Part shown: positions 25,335-34,834 of the stretch, piece by piece | Layout of the letters: each line of letters opens with the position of its first letter | How positions within the stretch are numbered: the stretch's first letter is position 1 | DNA from: Lampropedia puyangensis | GTDB lineage: Bacteria > Pseudomonadota > Gammaproteobacteria > Burkholderiales > Burkholderiaceae_C | Direction of reading: 5' to 3' | NCBI RefSeq assembly: GCF_004833285.1 | Contig: NZ_STFG01000007.1 | Coordinates: 1-51,304, forward strand | Length of the DNA stretch: 51,304 nt | Notes under the pieces: generated by a model | What the model was told of the DNA's origin: nothing | The model's database searches: none | The model's input: only the letters and a program-made list of their open reading frames with translations | Made by a program: the position numbers and the translations under genes

Positions 25335-25362
25335 GCCATTTATGAAGTGATATACAGACCAA

Positions 25363-26883
25363 TTGTTTAAACATGCACAACTTGAATCAGTCAAAGCGTG
25401 GATCAAAGACCCTAGCCATGCGCGTTTGCCATTGCATGCACGCCTACAGCGCGCACTTCGCCAATTAATACTTGAAGGAGCGCTCGAAGCGGGTAAACCA
25501 CTGCCAGCCACGCGCGCACTTGCCTTGTCGCTTGAAGTGTCACGCGATACAGTCGAATCGGCCTACGGGCAGTTGCATGCGGAAGGTTTCATTGAGCGGA
25601 AAGTCGGCAGCGGCAGCTTTGTCTCAAACCGTGCAAGCCATCGTCCCAGCACAGGTATCAAAAGACGTTTCCCTCAACGCAATGCCCATGCAATGGGCGT
25701 TGCACTGCCTGCTCCGCAATTGAGTCAGCGCGGTATTGCCGTTTTACAAAACGGGGGCCTTCGGGACTTTGTGACTCCGCGCCCGTTTGCACCTGGCGTG
25801 CCGGAAACCCGCAACTTCCCTCTGCGCACGTGGGAGCGTCTACAGCGGCAGGTCCTGAAAGAACATGGCACCAACGCCTTGTTGCACAGCCCTCCACAAG
25901 GCATGGCAGTGCTGCGCGAAGCCATTGCAAACTATATCAATCTGGAGCGCGGTGCCCGAACTTCGCCTGAATGCGTACTTGTGCTCACCAGCTCACAACA
26001 GGCTTTTACGCTGTGCGCGAACGTGTTGTTTGATGCAGGCGAAGCCCTCTTTATAGAAGACCCTGCCTACCATGGCGCCCGCAAAGCCTTTCTAGCAGCA
26101 GGCCTGCAATGCTTGCCAGTCCCTGTTGATGGAAATGGCATCCAAATAAGCGAACTCAAACGTCTCTCATTACAAGCACAAAAGCCTCCTAAAGGGATTT
26201 GTCTCACCCCATCACACCAATTCCCCTCTGGCGCCACTTTGTCACTGGACCGCCGGCTGGCGGCGATTGAATGGGCCCAGCATAACCAAGGCTGGATCAT
26301 TGAAGACGACTACGACAGCGAATTCCATTACGAAGGCAGGCCAACCGCTTGCGTACAAGGGCTTGATACGCACCAGAGAACCTTGTATATCGGCACCTTC
26401 ACCAAATCGCTGTTCCCCGGTCTGCGCATTGGTTACATGGTCTTACCCCCACCATTGGTTGAACCGATGACCATTGCACGAACCTTGCTCGATGGCCACA
26501 GCGCCCCAATGGCCCAACTGACACTGGCACGTTTTATAGAAGCTGGGCACTATGGCGCGCACATCCGCACAATGCGGGCCGTCTATAAAGAAAGGCGCGA
26601 TGTCCTTGCTGAGTTAATCGAGCAACACCTCAGTGACTGGGTTGTTGCCAAAACACCGGACGGCGGCATGCAAATGCTCTGTATTTGCAGGCAAAACCTT
26701 CCTGAACAACGCATCATTGCCAGCGCTCGATCTGCTGGCATTGACTTGCTCGGCTTATCCGAGCTCTATGCCAGTGCCCCCTGTCCCACAGGTTTTTTAA
26801 TGGGATTTGCAGCCCATGCACCGCATGAATTACAAGCAGCCGTGATGCAGCTGGCCAAAATATTGCGTGCCTTAGCGGCATGA
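25363..26883 (+). CDS. MocR/GabR-type PLP-dependent transcriptional regulator
   Basis: A 506-residue chimeric regulator. Residues about 17-88 form a GntR-type winged helix (LHARLQRALRQLILEGAL, LPATRALALSLEVSRDTVESAY, EGFIERKVGSGSFV). From about 125 onward it is an aspartate aminotransferase fold of type I, with SQQAFTLCANVLFDAGEALF, IEDDYDSEFHYEG and the PLP-binding Lys (about 348) in GTFTKSLFPGLRIGYMV. Such proteins sense amines or PLP metabolites, not by catalysis but by binding. The only available start is TTG at 25363, since an upstream ATG is followed at once by a stop. It is divergent from the transporter gene, its likely target. Confidence 0.9.
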   Translation: MFKHAQLESVKAWIKDPSHARLPLHARLQRALRQLILEGALEAGKPLPATRALALSLEVSRDTVESAYGQLHAEGFIERKVGSGSFVSNRASHRPSTGIKRRFPQRNAHAMGVALPAPQLSQRGIAVLQNGGLRDFVTPRPFAPGVPETRNFPLRTWERLQRQVLKEHGTNALLHSPPQGMAVLREAIANYINLERGARTSPECVLVLTSSQQAFTLCANVLFDAGEALFIEDPAYHGARKAFLAAGLQCLPVPVDGNGIQISELKRLSLQAQKPPKGICLTPSHQFPSGATLSLDRRLAAIEWAQHNQGWIIEDDYDSEFHYEGRPTACVQGLDTHQRTLYIGTFTKSLFPGLRIGYMVLPPPLVEPMTIARTLLDGHSAPMAQLTLARFIEAGHYGAHIRTMRAVYKERRDVLAELIEQHLSDWVVAKTPDGGMQMLCICRQNLPEQRIIASARSAGIDLLGLSELYASAPCPTGFLMGFAAHAPHELQAAVMQLAKILRALAA

Positions 26884-26937
26884 ATCCACCGTTCGTGCAG
26901 CGCTGCTGCATGTCGATAATCGTATGACCATTACCGC

Positions 26938-26973
26938 AAAAAAATGCTGTACGAAAATGAATCCGTACAGCAT
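26938..26973 (-). terminator. Intrinsic terminator of the hfq-hflX-hflK-hflC region
   Basis: A 10-bp perfect stem (ATGCTGTACG at 26944-26953, CGTACAGCAT at 26964-26973) with a ten-base loop is followed on the minus strand by seven T residues (26938-26944). It lies 33 bases beyond the hflC stop and should end the long housekeeping transcript. Confidence 0.85.
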
Positions 26974-27005
26974 GAGTGTTCGCTAGAGGAGCCAGCGCTC
27001 AAGCG

Positions 27006-27947
27006 TTACTTGGCGCCCGCGCCATCCGTGCGCATGGCCTTGAAAAACTCCGACTCTGCCGGGTTAAGCACCATCACATCGCCAGGTTGGCCCAAACTGT
27101 TGCGATAGGCTTGCAGGCTGCGATAGAACTGGGCAAATTCAGGATCCTTACCAAAGGCATCGGCAAATGTACGTGTTGCAGCACTATCGCCCACTGCACG
27201 TGTTTCCTGGGCTTCTTTGTAGGCATCTGCACGTGTTTTTGTTGCTTGACGTTCGGCATTGGCGCGAATACGTTCACCTTCTGCCAAGCCTTCTGAACGC
27301 AGGCGTTCCGCCTCACGGGCACGCTCAGCCTTCATTCGGTTGAAGACCGACTCGGTAATATCCTTGGAGTAATCCACGCGGGTAATACGCACATCGGCAA
27401 TTTCTATCCCCCATGAGCCCACTACCGTACTCACACTTTGCCCATCAGCAGATTCTTGTGTGCGAGTAGCGCCTCCCACACTCTGGGAAACTTGCTTGAG
27501 CACCGCATCCATCAGTTCTTGACGCTGTTCAGACAACAACTGGCGCACAGTTCTGCGGTTGACTTCCTCTTGGAAAGCGCTGCGCACAACCCGGCTCAGC
27601 TGGGCCGCACCATCTTGCTCAGAACGTCCGACATTGCGGATATAGGCCTCTGGATCAGCAATACGCCAACGCACATACCAATCAATAACAACCCATTGCT
27701 TTTCTGCAGTCAAGGAAGGCTCTGTAGAGTTGCTTTCCAACGTCAGCAAACGGTTGTCCAAATAATCTACCGTTTGAAATGGAGACGGAAGCCACTTGAG
27801 ATGCAAGCCCGGTTCTTTAACCACACGACGGATTTCACTCAACTGGTAAACCACGCCATATTGGCGTTCATTCACCACAAAAAACAAGGAGCTTGCCACT
27901 GCCAAAGCAACCAGCAGCGACACAAGCCAAAAGCCAATTCGATTCAT
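27006..27947 (-). CDS. hflC: FtsH protease modulator HflC
   Basis: A 313-residue SPFH/band-7 protein with one N-terminal membrane helix (about 5-25) and a periplasmic body. The family start FVVNERQYGVVYQLSEIRRV is followed by GLHLKWLPSPFQTVDYLDNR, and the long Ala/Arg/Glu helix (VFNRMKAERAREAERLRSEG) near 190-240 is typical. HflC and HflK assemble a large membrane cage around the FtsH protease and limit its access to membrane substrates. The gene follows hflK by 27 bases. In many Burkholderiales hisZ and purA come next, but here the transcript ends at a terminator. Confidence 0.96.
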   Translation of the reverse strand: MNRIGFWLVSLLVALAVASSLFFVVNERQYGVVYQLSEIRRVVKEPGLHLKWLPSPFQTVDYLDNRLLTLESNSTEPSLTAEKQWVVIDWYVRWRIADPEAYIRNVGRSEQDGAAQLSRVVRSAFQEEVNRRTVRQLLSEQRQELMDAVLKQVSQSVGGATRTQESADGQSVSTVVGSWGIEIADVRITRVDYSKDITESVFNRMKAERAREAERLRSEGLAEGERIRANAERQATKTRADAYKEAQETRAVGDSAATRTFADAFGKDPEFAQFYRSLQAYRNSLGQPGDVMVLNPAESEFFKAMRTDGAGAK

Positions 27948-27974
27948 GAAAAATACCTCTTTGCTCTCATTCCA

Positions 27975-29408
27975 TCAACGCACTTCACGGCTAGGGCGGC
28001 GTTGCCCTGCAGGTGCAGATGGAGCCGAAGTACCGGCGGCTGATGGTGTTTGCACCGAAGGTGCTGTATTGGATACGGAAGCTGGGGCAGCAACTGACGA
28101 CGCATTAGTGCTGCTTCGTGCCTGAGCGTTGCTTTGCTCCATCAATTTATCCAGCGGCAAATACATCAAACTGCTGGCGTTATTCGGATCGACCAGCACC
28201 TTGTTGCTGTTGCGGTAAACCTCTTCCATGGTTTCCAGGTACATGCGTTCGCGCGTCACACTTGGAGCGCGGCGGTACTCACCCAGCACGGCATCAAACC
28301 GTGCAGCATCACCTTGTGCTTGCGCAGTCACACGTTCACGATAACCTTCGGCCTCTTCCTTCATGCGTGAGGCCTCACCCACTGCACGAGGAATCACTTG
28401 GTTGGCGTAAGCTTCTGCTTCGTTCTTCACACGTTCACGTTCCTGATCCGCGCGCAACACATCATCAAATGCAGCACGAACCATCTCAGGTGGACGCACA
28501 CCACTTGGCTGCATGTTGATGGCCACCACTTCCACGCCCACTTGGTAACGATCCAAAATGGCCTGCATCAAAGTACGCAGCGCAGGTGCAATGTCTTCAC
28601 GTCGCCCTGCCAACGCCTCATCCATCGACATTTTGCCAACAACTTCGCGCACGGCAGACTCAGCTGAAGCTGCGATTGCACCAGGTTGGTTGGCGGTATT
28701 GAACAGCCAGTCTTCAGCGTTGTTAATACGGTATTGCACCGTGAAGAGAATCTCAACGATGTTTTCATCTTGGGTCAACATCGCATACTCGTTCAGCCCT
28801 GTCTCTTGCAACGTACGGCCACTGCCAATATCCATGGTCTTGATACGCATATCCACCATTTCATGGCCCCCGATTGGGGCTGGCAGGCGGTAATTCAAAC
28901 CGGCAGAAACTGTGCGCTGGTATTTACCAAATGTGGTAATTACGGCTCGGTGACCTTCCTGCACAACAAAAAAGCCTGAAACCAACCACAAACCCACTAA
29001 GACGATAGCGACAATTCCGACCAAACCACCGGAAAGTGCTGGCGGCTTGATTCCTCCAGGAAAGCCACCGCCGCCATTGCGATTGCCGCCACCGGAAGGA
29101 CGGTTACCACCACCGCCACCAAAGAGGTTGCCCAATTTGCGATTCAAATCACCCAGCAATTCCCCCAAGTCAGGCGGTTGTTGCTGGTCTTGTGGTCGTT
29201 GTGGAGAAGGTGGCCCACCCTGTGGACGTTGCTCTGGCGCAGAAGGTGGGGGTAATGGGGTTTGCTCAGGTTTGTGGCCAGCCCCCTCATCTGAGGAGCC
29301 TGCACGGTCACCTGAACCGCGCCCCCAACCGGGATCATTTAAATTAAAAAGCGCACGCAATCTTTCAAGAAAACGTGTCAAGCCTTGGCCGCGTGATGTT
29401 GCAGTCAT
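27975..29408 (-). CDS. hflK: FtsH protease modulator HflK
   Basis: A 477-residue partner of HflC. The first 120 residues are Pro/Gly/Gln-rich and disordered, including Gly-rich runs before the membrane helix (about 125-147). The SPFH domain starts FVVQEGHRAVITTFGKYQR and includes YRLPAPIGGHEMVDMRIKTM and VLFTVQYRINNAEDWLFN-like residues. The C-terminal tail (from about 425) is low complexity, rich in Ser, Ala and Pro. Length is somewhat above the E. coli protein because of both tails. It lies 137 bases after hflX, probably in the same transcript. Confidence 0.96.
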   Translation of the reverse strand: MTATSRGQGLTRFLERLRALFNLNDPGWGRGSGDRAGSSDEGAGHKPEQTPLPPPSAPEQRPQGGPPSPQRPQDQQQPPDLGELLGDLNRKLGNLFGGGGGNRPSGGGNRNGGGGFPGGIKPPALSGGLVGIVAIVLVGLWLVSGFFVVQEGHRAVITTFGKYQRTVSAGLNYRLPAPIGGHEMVDMRIKTMDIGSGRTLQETGLNEYAMLTQDENIVEILFTVQYRINNAEDWLFNTANQPGAIAASAESAVREVVGKMSMDEALAGRREDIAPALRTLMQAILDRYQVGVEVVAINMQPSGVRPPEMVRAAFDDVLRADQERERVKNEAEAYANQVIPRAVGEASRMKEEAEGYRERVTAQAQGDAARFDAVLGEYRRAPSVTRERMYLETMEEVYRNSNKVLVDPNNASSLMYLPLDKLMEQSNAQARSSTNASSVAAPASVSNTAPSVQTPSAAGTSAPSAPAGQRRPSREVR

Positions 29409-29545
29409 TCACTCAGTCTCTTTGGTTCTAGAAATGGAGGGTGCCGTCGCTTTTGCAAGCTAAGCACCAACGCCAATAAAGCGCGAAAGGGATGATTGTG
29501 CCTAAATCAGAGTTCAGTAGGGTATTTCAAGGGTTATTTGTCAGG

Positions 29546-30763
29546 TTATACCTGCGCACCCTCACCCTGATCAAACCCATCATCAGTGAGCACATCACCG
29601 TGTTCATCTGCCCACGCTGGGGCACTATCAGATCGGTGCGCAAGCCACCAGCGCGAAAGCACTTCGCGCAACTCATCCAAACCCTGCCCTGTATGCGCAC
29701 TGATGAACACCCTAGGGATTTGACGTCCTTGAATTTCCATGGTGTCGTGCATAGCAACAGGTTGTTGTGCGTCCGCCAGACGGTCAAGCTTATTGAACAC
29801 CAGCATTTGCGGCACTTGGTCAGCACCAATCTCTTCCAGTACCCGCACGACCTCTTGAATTTGTTCTGGAAAATGCGGATTAGACGCATCGACCACATGC
29901 AGCAACAAGTCAGCATCAACGGCCTCTTGCAACGTCGCCTGAAATGCCTCAACCAAGCCATGCGGTAAATCACGGATAAACCCCACCGTGTCAGAGAGGG
30001 ACACATTGGCTTGCGCCTGCTGCAAATACAACTGGCGCGTGGTCGTGTCTAGAGTCGCAAACAGCTGATCGGCAGCGTAAGCGCGCGCCTTCACCATCGC
30101 ATTGAATAAAGAAGACTTACCCGCATTGGTATAGCCTACTAATGAGATGTTGAAGACTGCATTGCGCTGGCGTTGACGACGTTGGGTACTGCGCTGCTTT
30201 TTAAGTTTGCTCAAGCGCTCACGAACGCGCTTAATGGCATCGCCAATCATGCGACGATCCAACTCAATCTGGGTCTCACCCGGACCGCCGCGCGCGCCAA
30301 TACCGCCACGCTGACGCTCCAAGTGCGACCAGCGCCGCACCAAACGGGTACTGAGGTATTGCAACCGCGCCAATTCGACCTGCAACTTACCCTCGTGGCT
30401 GCGAGCACGCTGGGCAAAAATCTCCAAAATCAAAAAAGTGCGGTCATACACTGGCATGCCCATTTCGCGCTCCAGATTACGCTGCTGCGCAGGGCTCAAG
30501 GCTTGGTCGAAAATAATTTCACCCGCACCATGGCCCAATGCCAAAGCTTTGATCTCTTGCACCTTTCCTGTGCCGATGAAATAGGCAGGATCAGGAAATT
30601 TTCTTTTCACAACTACGCGATCACATACTTGAAGCCCGGCTGTCTGGGCCAGTAATCCAAGTTCTTCAAGTTCGCTATCAAAGTGCGCTTCTCCAAAATC
30701 GACCCCCACCAACAAAGCTGGTGGCACCTCTACGGGGGTGACTGCAAATTCGTTTTTACTCAA
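29546..30763 (-). CDS. hflX: Ribosome-associated GTPase HflX
   Basis: A 405-residue GTPase that splits stalled or heat-damaged 70S ribosomes. The N-terminal HflX domain includes FIGTGKVQEIKALA and IIFDQALSPAQQRNLE. The linker carries GGIGARGGPGETQIELDRR, a family signature, then a basic coiled coil. The G domain (from about 205) shows VGYTNAGKSSLFNAM (G1), ATLDTTTR (G2), DTVGFIRDLPH (G3) and NKLD (G4). The acidic C-terminal tail is short. It sits downstream of hfq as in E. coli, with 166 bases between them and no clear terminator. Confidence 0.97.
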   Translation of the reverse strand: MSKNEFAVTPVEVPPALLVGVDFGEAHFDSELEELGLLAQTAGLQVCDRVVVKRKFPDPAYFIGTGKVQEIKALALGHGAGEIIFDQALSPAQQRNLEREMGMPVYDRTFLILEIFAQRARSHEGKLQVELARLQYLSTRLVRRWSHLERQRGGIGARGGPGETQIELDRRMIGDAIKRVRERLSKLKKQRSTQRRQRQRNAVFNISLVGYTNAGKSSLFNAMVKARAYAADQLFATLDTTTRQLYLQQAQANVSLSDTVGFIRDLPHGLVEAFQATLQEAVDADLLLHVVDASNPHFPEQIQEVVRVLEEIGADQVPQMLVFNKLDRLADAQQPVAMHDTMEIQGRQIPRVFISAHTGQGLDELREVLSRWWLAHRSDSAPAWADEHGDVLTDDGFDQGEGAQV

Positions 30764-30929
30764 CTGAAATAATGAATCGGAATGGCTCCAGAAAAAACCA
30801 TCCTATAACGCAACAAGCCAGCCTCAAGCCCCCTGCAAAGGAGCCCAAAAGCTGGCCAATTCAAAGCAGCTTGCACTGCCCGGTTGCAATAGGAATTGCC
30901 TTTGAGTCGACAACAGCAACGCTGTCGTT

Positions 30930-31172
30930 TTACTCGCTTGCCTGCTCTGCAGGTGCGGCAAAGTTCACTGGTCTAGCTGGAACGATGGTAGAGATGGCAT
31001 GTTTGTAGACCATTTGGGTCACAGTATTGCGCAGCAAAACCACATATTGATCAAAAGACTCGATCTGGCCTTGCAGCTTGATGCCGTTTACCAAATAGAT
31101 CGAGACGGGAACGTGCTCACGACGCAGGGCATTCAAAAACGGATCCTGCAAAAGTTGGCCTTTGTTGCTCAC
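30930..31172 (-). CDS. hfq: RNA chaperone Hfq
   Basis: An 80-residue Sm-like protein that forms a hexameric ring and pairs small RNAs with mRNAs. The Sm1 part has [20 protein letters not shown] and [16 protein letters not shown], and the Sm2 part has the diagnostic YKHAIST. The C-terminal tail after residue 66 is only about 14 residues ([13 protein letters not shown]), short like other Burkholderiales Hfq proteins. It follows der by about 180 bases, in an interval where nothing else was recognised. Confidence 0.98.
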   Translation of the reverse strand: MSNKGQLLQDPFLNALRREHVPVSIYLVNGIKLQGQIESFDQYVVLLRNTVTQMVYKHAISTIVPARPVNFAAPAEQASE

Positions 31173-31353
31173 GATATAACTCCGTGTTGGCTATTGTTGT
31201 TAAAAAGAAAAGAACTCGTACCATAACACAGCATGAAGGCATTAGTGAAAACCATAGGCCATGCAGGGTGGAAAAAAGCAAAAACATACATTCTGCACAT
31301 AGCCTGGCGCTTAGCCATACTCCATAGTGCAACTTAAGCTGCCCAGCGACTGC

Positions 31354-32703
31354 TTACTTTTTGTCTGCGTATGGGTTTTCTGAGGTACGCAACTCTATGC
31401 GCAAAGGTGTTCCTTCGAGCTTGAATGCCTTGCGAAACCACGTCTCCAAAAACCGTTGATAAGACTGGCTCAGGTGATCCAGCGAATTGCCATGAATCAC
31501 GATAATGGGGGGATTCATACCGCCTTGGTGCGCATAACGCGGTTTAGGACGATACATACCACTCTTGCGCGGTGCTTGGTACTGCAGGGCCTCTTGCAAC
31601 AGCCGTGTGAGCTTAGCTGTTTGCATTTTGCAAGTGGCCGCCGCATAAGCAGCATCTATGGCAGTCCACAAAGGCCCCAAGCCCTGACGTTTGAGCGCAG
31701 AAATATGCTTGAGCGCAGCGAACTTCATAAAGCTCAAACGCAGCTCAATTGAACGTTCCAGTTGCTCACGCTGGTAGCGATCCAAAGCATCCCACTTATT
31801 CACAGCAACGACTACTGCCCGGCCTGATTCCAAAATAAAGCCTGCAATATGGGCATCCTGATCAGTAACACCATCTACCGCATCAATGACTAGAACAACC
31901 ACTTGCGCGCCCTCAATGGCTTGCAAAGTTTTAACCACGGAGAATTTTTCAATGGATTGAAACACTTTGCCTTTGCGGCGCAAACCGGCCGTATCAATCA
32001 GTTCGTAGCGCTGTTCACCACGCTGAAACGGCACGCGGATGGCATCACGGGTCGTACCTGGCATGTCAAAAGCGACCAAGCGCTCTTCACCCAACCAAGC
32101 ATTGATCAAAGTAGATTTGCCTGCGTTTGGCCTGCCAGCTACAGCAATACGGATTGTGCTGTCTTCTTGCTCTTCTTCAGAAGCGGCCTCCTCATCGTCA
32201 GACACCTCTGGAGGCAGCATCTCTTGCGCCAGTTCAAGCACATCGCGCACCCCTTGGCCATGTGCAGCAGAAATGGCATAAACCTCGCCTAAACCTAACT
32301 CATAAAATTCAGACAGCTGCGCGCTGTCCTTCATGCCTTCTGCCTTATTGGCAACCAACAAGGTCGGCTTGCCAATTTTGCGCAAATAGCGTGCAATCTC
32401 TTGGTCTTGCCCTGCCAAACCAGCTCGCACATCAAGCATGAAGATGACGAGGTCCGCCTCGGCAATCGCCTGCAAAGTCTGGCCCGCCATTTTCTGAAAA
32501 ATCGCGCCTTCGGAACTGTCTTCCAAGCCCCCTGTATCAATCACGATGAATTGACGCTTGCCCAGTTTGGCTGTGCCGTAGTGGCGGTCACGCGTCAGGC
32601 CTGCAAAATCGGCCACGATCGCATCACGGGTACGCGTCAAGCGGTTAAATAACGTGGATTTGCCAACATTGGGCCGACCCACCAAAGCAATGACTGGGAG
32701 CAT
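31354..32703 (-). CDS. der: Ribosome biogenesis GTPase Der (EngA)
   Basis: A 449-residue protein with two tandem G domains and a KH-like domain, essential for 50S subunit maturation. G domain 1: [14 protein letters not shown] (about 8-21), DTGGLE and NKAEG. An acidic linker follows ([13 protein letters not shown]). G domain 2: [16 protein letters not shown] (about 190), [20 protein letters not shown] and NKWDALD. The KH-like end has [21 protein letters not shown] and [11 protein letters not shown]. Complete and of normal length. It lies 113 bases after bamB, as is usual in this gene block. Confidence 0.98.
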   Translation of the reverse strand: MLPVIALVGRPNVGKSTLFNRLTRTRDAIVADFAGLTRDRHYGTAKLGKRQFIVIDTGGLEDSSEGAIFQKMAGQTLQAIAEADLVIFMLDVRAGLAGQDQEIARYLRKIGKPTLLVANKAEGMKDSAQLSEFYELGLGEVYAISAAHGQGVRDVLELAQEMLPPEVSDDEEAASEEEQEDSTIRIAVAGRPNAGKSTLINAWLGEERLVAFDMPGTTRDAIRVPFQRGEQRYELIDTAGLRRKGKVFQSIEKFSVVKTLQAIEGAQVVVLVIDAVDGVTDQDAHIAGFILESGRAVVVAVNKWDALDRYQREQLERSIELRLSFMKFAALKHISALKRQGLGPLWTAIDAAYAAATCKMQTAKLTRLLQEALQYQAPRKSGMYRPKPRYAHQGGMNPPIIVIHGNSLDHLSQSYQRFLETWFRKAFKLEGTPLRIELRTSENPYADKK

Positions 32704-32816
32704 GTCTAGCCCTTCACATTTCTAGCACATCAAAAATACGTAATGGCCGCTGTCAACAGGCAGCAGCCATCTTCAAACATTCACGCCTGCGTCACGGCAA
32801 GCATGGGTTCAATCCA

Positions 32817-33989
32817 TTAATCAGGACGGTAAGCAAACACCGCGCCGTTATTGGTAATGGCAATCAATGTATTGGCTGCATACACTGGCGCCAAACGAAT
32901 ACCTGAACTGTTGGTCTGGAATCGATTCAGAGGTGAGCCATCACTGCGCTCAAGCAAGTGCAGCAGCCCTGTCGAATCGCCGACAACCACAGCGCGCCCA
33001 ACCTGCACGGGCGCCGACAATTGGCGATACTGTAAGCGATCGCTCAACCATTGCTGCTTGCCATCCACACGGTCCCAAGCCTGCATACGCCCAGTGGCAT
33101 CAACGCTGTAAACGGCACCCTCATCTCCACCAACGCCAACAGCGCCGTTGAGTTTTTGCGTCCACGTGGTTTCACCACGCGATGCATTCACACACCCAAT
33201 GGCCGTTTGGAAGGCCTGCACACAAACGTTGTTACCCACTCGGCTGTAATGCCCTACGACATCGACCAAGCGTTCAATGTCGTTGATGCCACGCGGCATA
33301 GCAATAGGGGCCTCCCAGCGGATGGAACCGGTGTCCGGACTCATACCAACCAAACGACCAGAATAACCCGCAACCAAAGTATTGCCCACTGCCGTCAATA
33401 GCAACGACTCCTGAAGCGAAAGGTTCTCGCCATCCGTGCCGGGACGATCCCAAATCAATGCGCCATTGTCGGCATCCAAAGCCAACACAGCACGATCAGC
33501 GGTTACCACAAACACCCGCTCACCAGCCACGAATGGGGCTGTAAACGAACGGCCAGGCAGGGCATATCGCCATTGCTCCTGACCATCACGCAGTGCCACA
33601 ACTTCATTCTGTGCGGTGATGACCGCAAAGGTTTGTCCATCGCCACCAACACCGGCAACCAAACGGTCCTTCAGGCTGGCACGCCACAACTCAGCACCCG
33701 TGTTGGCTTGTAGACTAACCACGGTACCCGATGCGGTAGCCAAGGTCACCGCATCACCCTGAACCAACGGTGAGAGCTGAATAGATCCAACAGTGCCAAT
33801 ATTGGCCGTCCAAACTTGTGATGCGGCAAAACGCGCCACATTAGGTTCAAGTTCTTTAGGTTTAGGCGTCTTGCTGCTAGAGAACACGGAGCAGGCTACC
33901 AACTGCGCGGCAACTACGGCCAACAAGGCGCAGCGCAACACCCGTTTACGCGAAAGGCTATTCGCTTTGAGCGACAAGGATTGAGTCAT
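32817..33989 (-). CDS. bamB: Outer membrane assembly lipoprotein BamB
   Basis: A 390-residue lipoprotein of the BAM complex, which folds and inserts beta-barrel proteins into the outer membrane. The signal peptide ends in lipobox LVAC (Cys at about 33). The mature part is an eight-bladed PQQ-like propeller, with repeats such as TGAELWRASLKDRLV, ALDADNGALIWDRPG and GSIRWEAPIAMPRG, and the family motif YSRVGNNVCVQAFQTAIGCVN-like stretch near 250. It follows yfgM by 42 bases and the two are probably translated from one transcript; YfgM and BamB are linked across Beta- and Gammaproteobacteria. Confidence 0.96.
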   Translation of the reverse strand: MTQSLSLKANSLSRKRVLRCALLAVVAAQLVACSVFSSSKTPKPKELEPNVARFAASQVWTANIGTVGSIQLSPLVQGDAVTLATASGTVVSLQANTGAELWRASLKDRLVAGVGGDGQTFAVITAQNEVVALRDGQEQWRYALPGRSFTAPFVAGERVFVVTADRAVLALDADNGALIWDRPGTDGENLSLQESLLLTAVGNTLVAGYSGRLVGMSPDTGSIRWEAPIAMPRGINDIERLVDVVGHYSRVGNNVCVQAFQTAIGCVNASRGETTWTQKLNGAVGVGGDEGAVYSVDATGRMQAWDRVDGKQQWLSDRLQYRQLSAPVQVGRAVVVGDSTGLLHLLERSDGSPLNRFQTNSSGIRLAPVYAANTLIAITNNGAVFAYRPD

Positions 33990-34031
33990 CTGTGATCCTG
34001 AGAAAAAAGCAGCTATTTCCGGATTCGATTA

Positions 34032-34700
34032 TTAAGCGCCCGCACGGTTCAATGCCGCAGGAGTTTGGCCCAGCGCATTGAGTTTGCTTTGCACAACCAG
34101 ACGATAACGCGCAGTTGGTTCAAACGCTTCAAAGGCCGCGTTGTAAGCTGCAATGGCCTCTTGGGTTTTGCCTTGCTTTTGCAAAATATCGCCTTTGCGG
34201 TCATCGCGCAAAGCACGGAACTCGTATGGAAAGGAGAAGCCGTTCAACGTAGCCAATGCCGTATCCCACTGCTGCTGCTGCATTTGCACAGACGTCAAAT
34301 GCAATGTGGCCAACGCACGAAAGCCCTCATCCTTAGAATTGCTTGCCACCCATTTAAACGCATCTGCTGCTGCTGCCCAGTTTTCTTTTTCCACCCAATA
34401 GCGCCCTGCAACAAGGGATGCCTGGCTGGCCTGCACAGTTTTACCGTAAGAAGATTGCAAAAGCTCCAGACGCTGAGTCACAGCATCAGCCTGTTGCTGC
34501 TCAGTCCCTACGCGAACCTGATCAAACAATTCTGCTGCTTTGCTTGCTTGGCTTGACTGCCAATACTGGTAACCATTAAAGCCAGCAATGGCCGCAACTA
34601 CAGCGAACACAGCTACAGAAATCAACGTTCCCCAGCTACTCCAAAAATGCTTGAGTGTGGCCAGTTGTTCTTGTTCTTGCAAATCAAAATGTGTTGCCAT
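34032..34700 (-). CDS. YfgM family TPR membrane protein
   Basis: A 222-residue inner-membrane protein anchored by one helix (about 22-44, WGTLISVAVFAVVAAIAGF), with a periplasmic tetratricopeptide body. YfgM of E. coli works with PpiD at the Sec translocon in trafficking of outer-membrane proteins, which fits its place before bamB. The ATG at 34700 (MATHFDLQEQEQLATLKHF) matches the family N-terminus. A longer frame starting at 34736 would run through a terminator hairpin and is rejected. The promoter probably lies within the short interval after that hairpin. Confidence 0.9.
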   Translation of the reverse strand: MATHFDLQEQEQLATLKHFWSSWGTLISVAVFAVVAAIAGFNGYQYWQSSQASKAAELFDQVRVGTEQQQADAVTQRLELLQSSYGKTVQASQASLVAGRYWVEKENWAAAADAFKWVASNSKDEGFRALATLHLTSVQMQQQQWDTALATLNGFSFPYEFRALRDDRKGDILQKQGKTQEAIAAYNAAFEAFEPTARYRLVVQSKLNALGQTPAALNRAGA

Positions 34701-34719
34701 AAAAACCATCAATATTTGT

Positions 34720-34744
34720 AAAAACCTCTCGACCATCCGAGAGG
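34720..34744 (-). terminator. Intrinsic terminator between hisS and yfgM
   Basis: A 7-bp perfect stem (CCTCTCG / CGAGAGG) with six-base loop is followed on the minus strand by five T residues (34720-34724). It lies about 90 bases past hisS and 20 bases before the yfgM start, so it would end the rodZ-ispG-hisS transcript or attenuate read-through into yfgM-bamB. Confidence 0.8.
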
Positions 34745-34834
34745 CCTGTCATGAATACCCTGCAATCCCAGCACTATAGCAAGCACAATGATTGTCCTGC
34801 CGCTTATCGGCGCTTATTGACAGACCAATGCCAC

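Noticed and set aside
28118-28893. Several plus-strand frames opposite hflK.
   Set aside because: All are antisense to a conserved gene and none has a ribosome-binding site or domain.
29047-29160. Gly-rich and Pro-rich runs in the hflK region as a tandem repeat or CRISPR-like element.
   Set aside because: They are codon-level low complexity in the N-terminal part of HflK, with no regular repeat and spacer unit.
32704-32816. Imperfect hairpin (ATGGCCGCTG / CAGCAGCCAT) after bamB as a terminator.
   Set aside because: One mismatch and the T run on the minus strand is displaced by several bases, so support is too weak for a feature.
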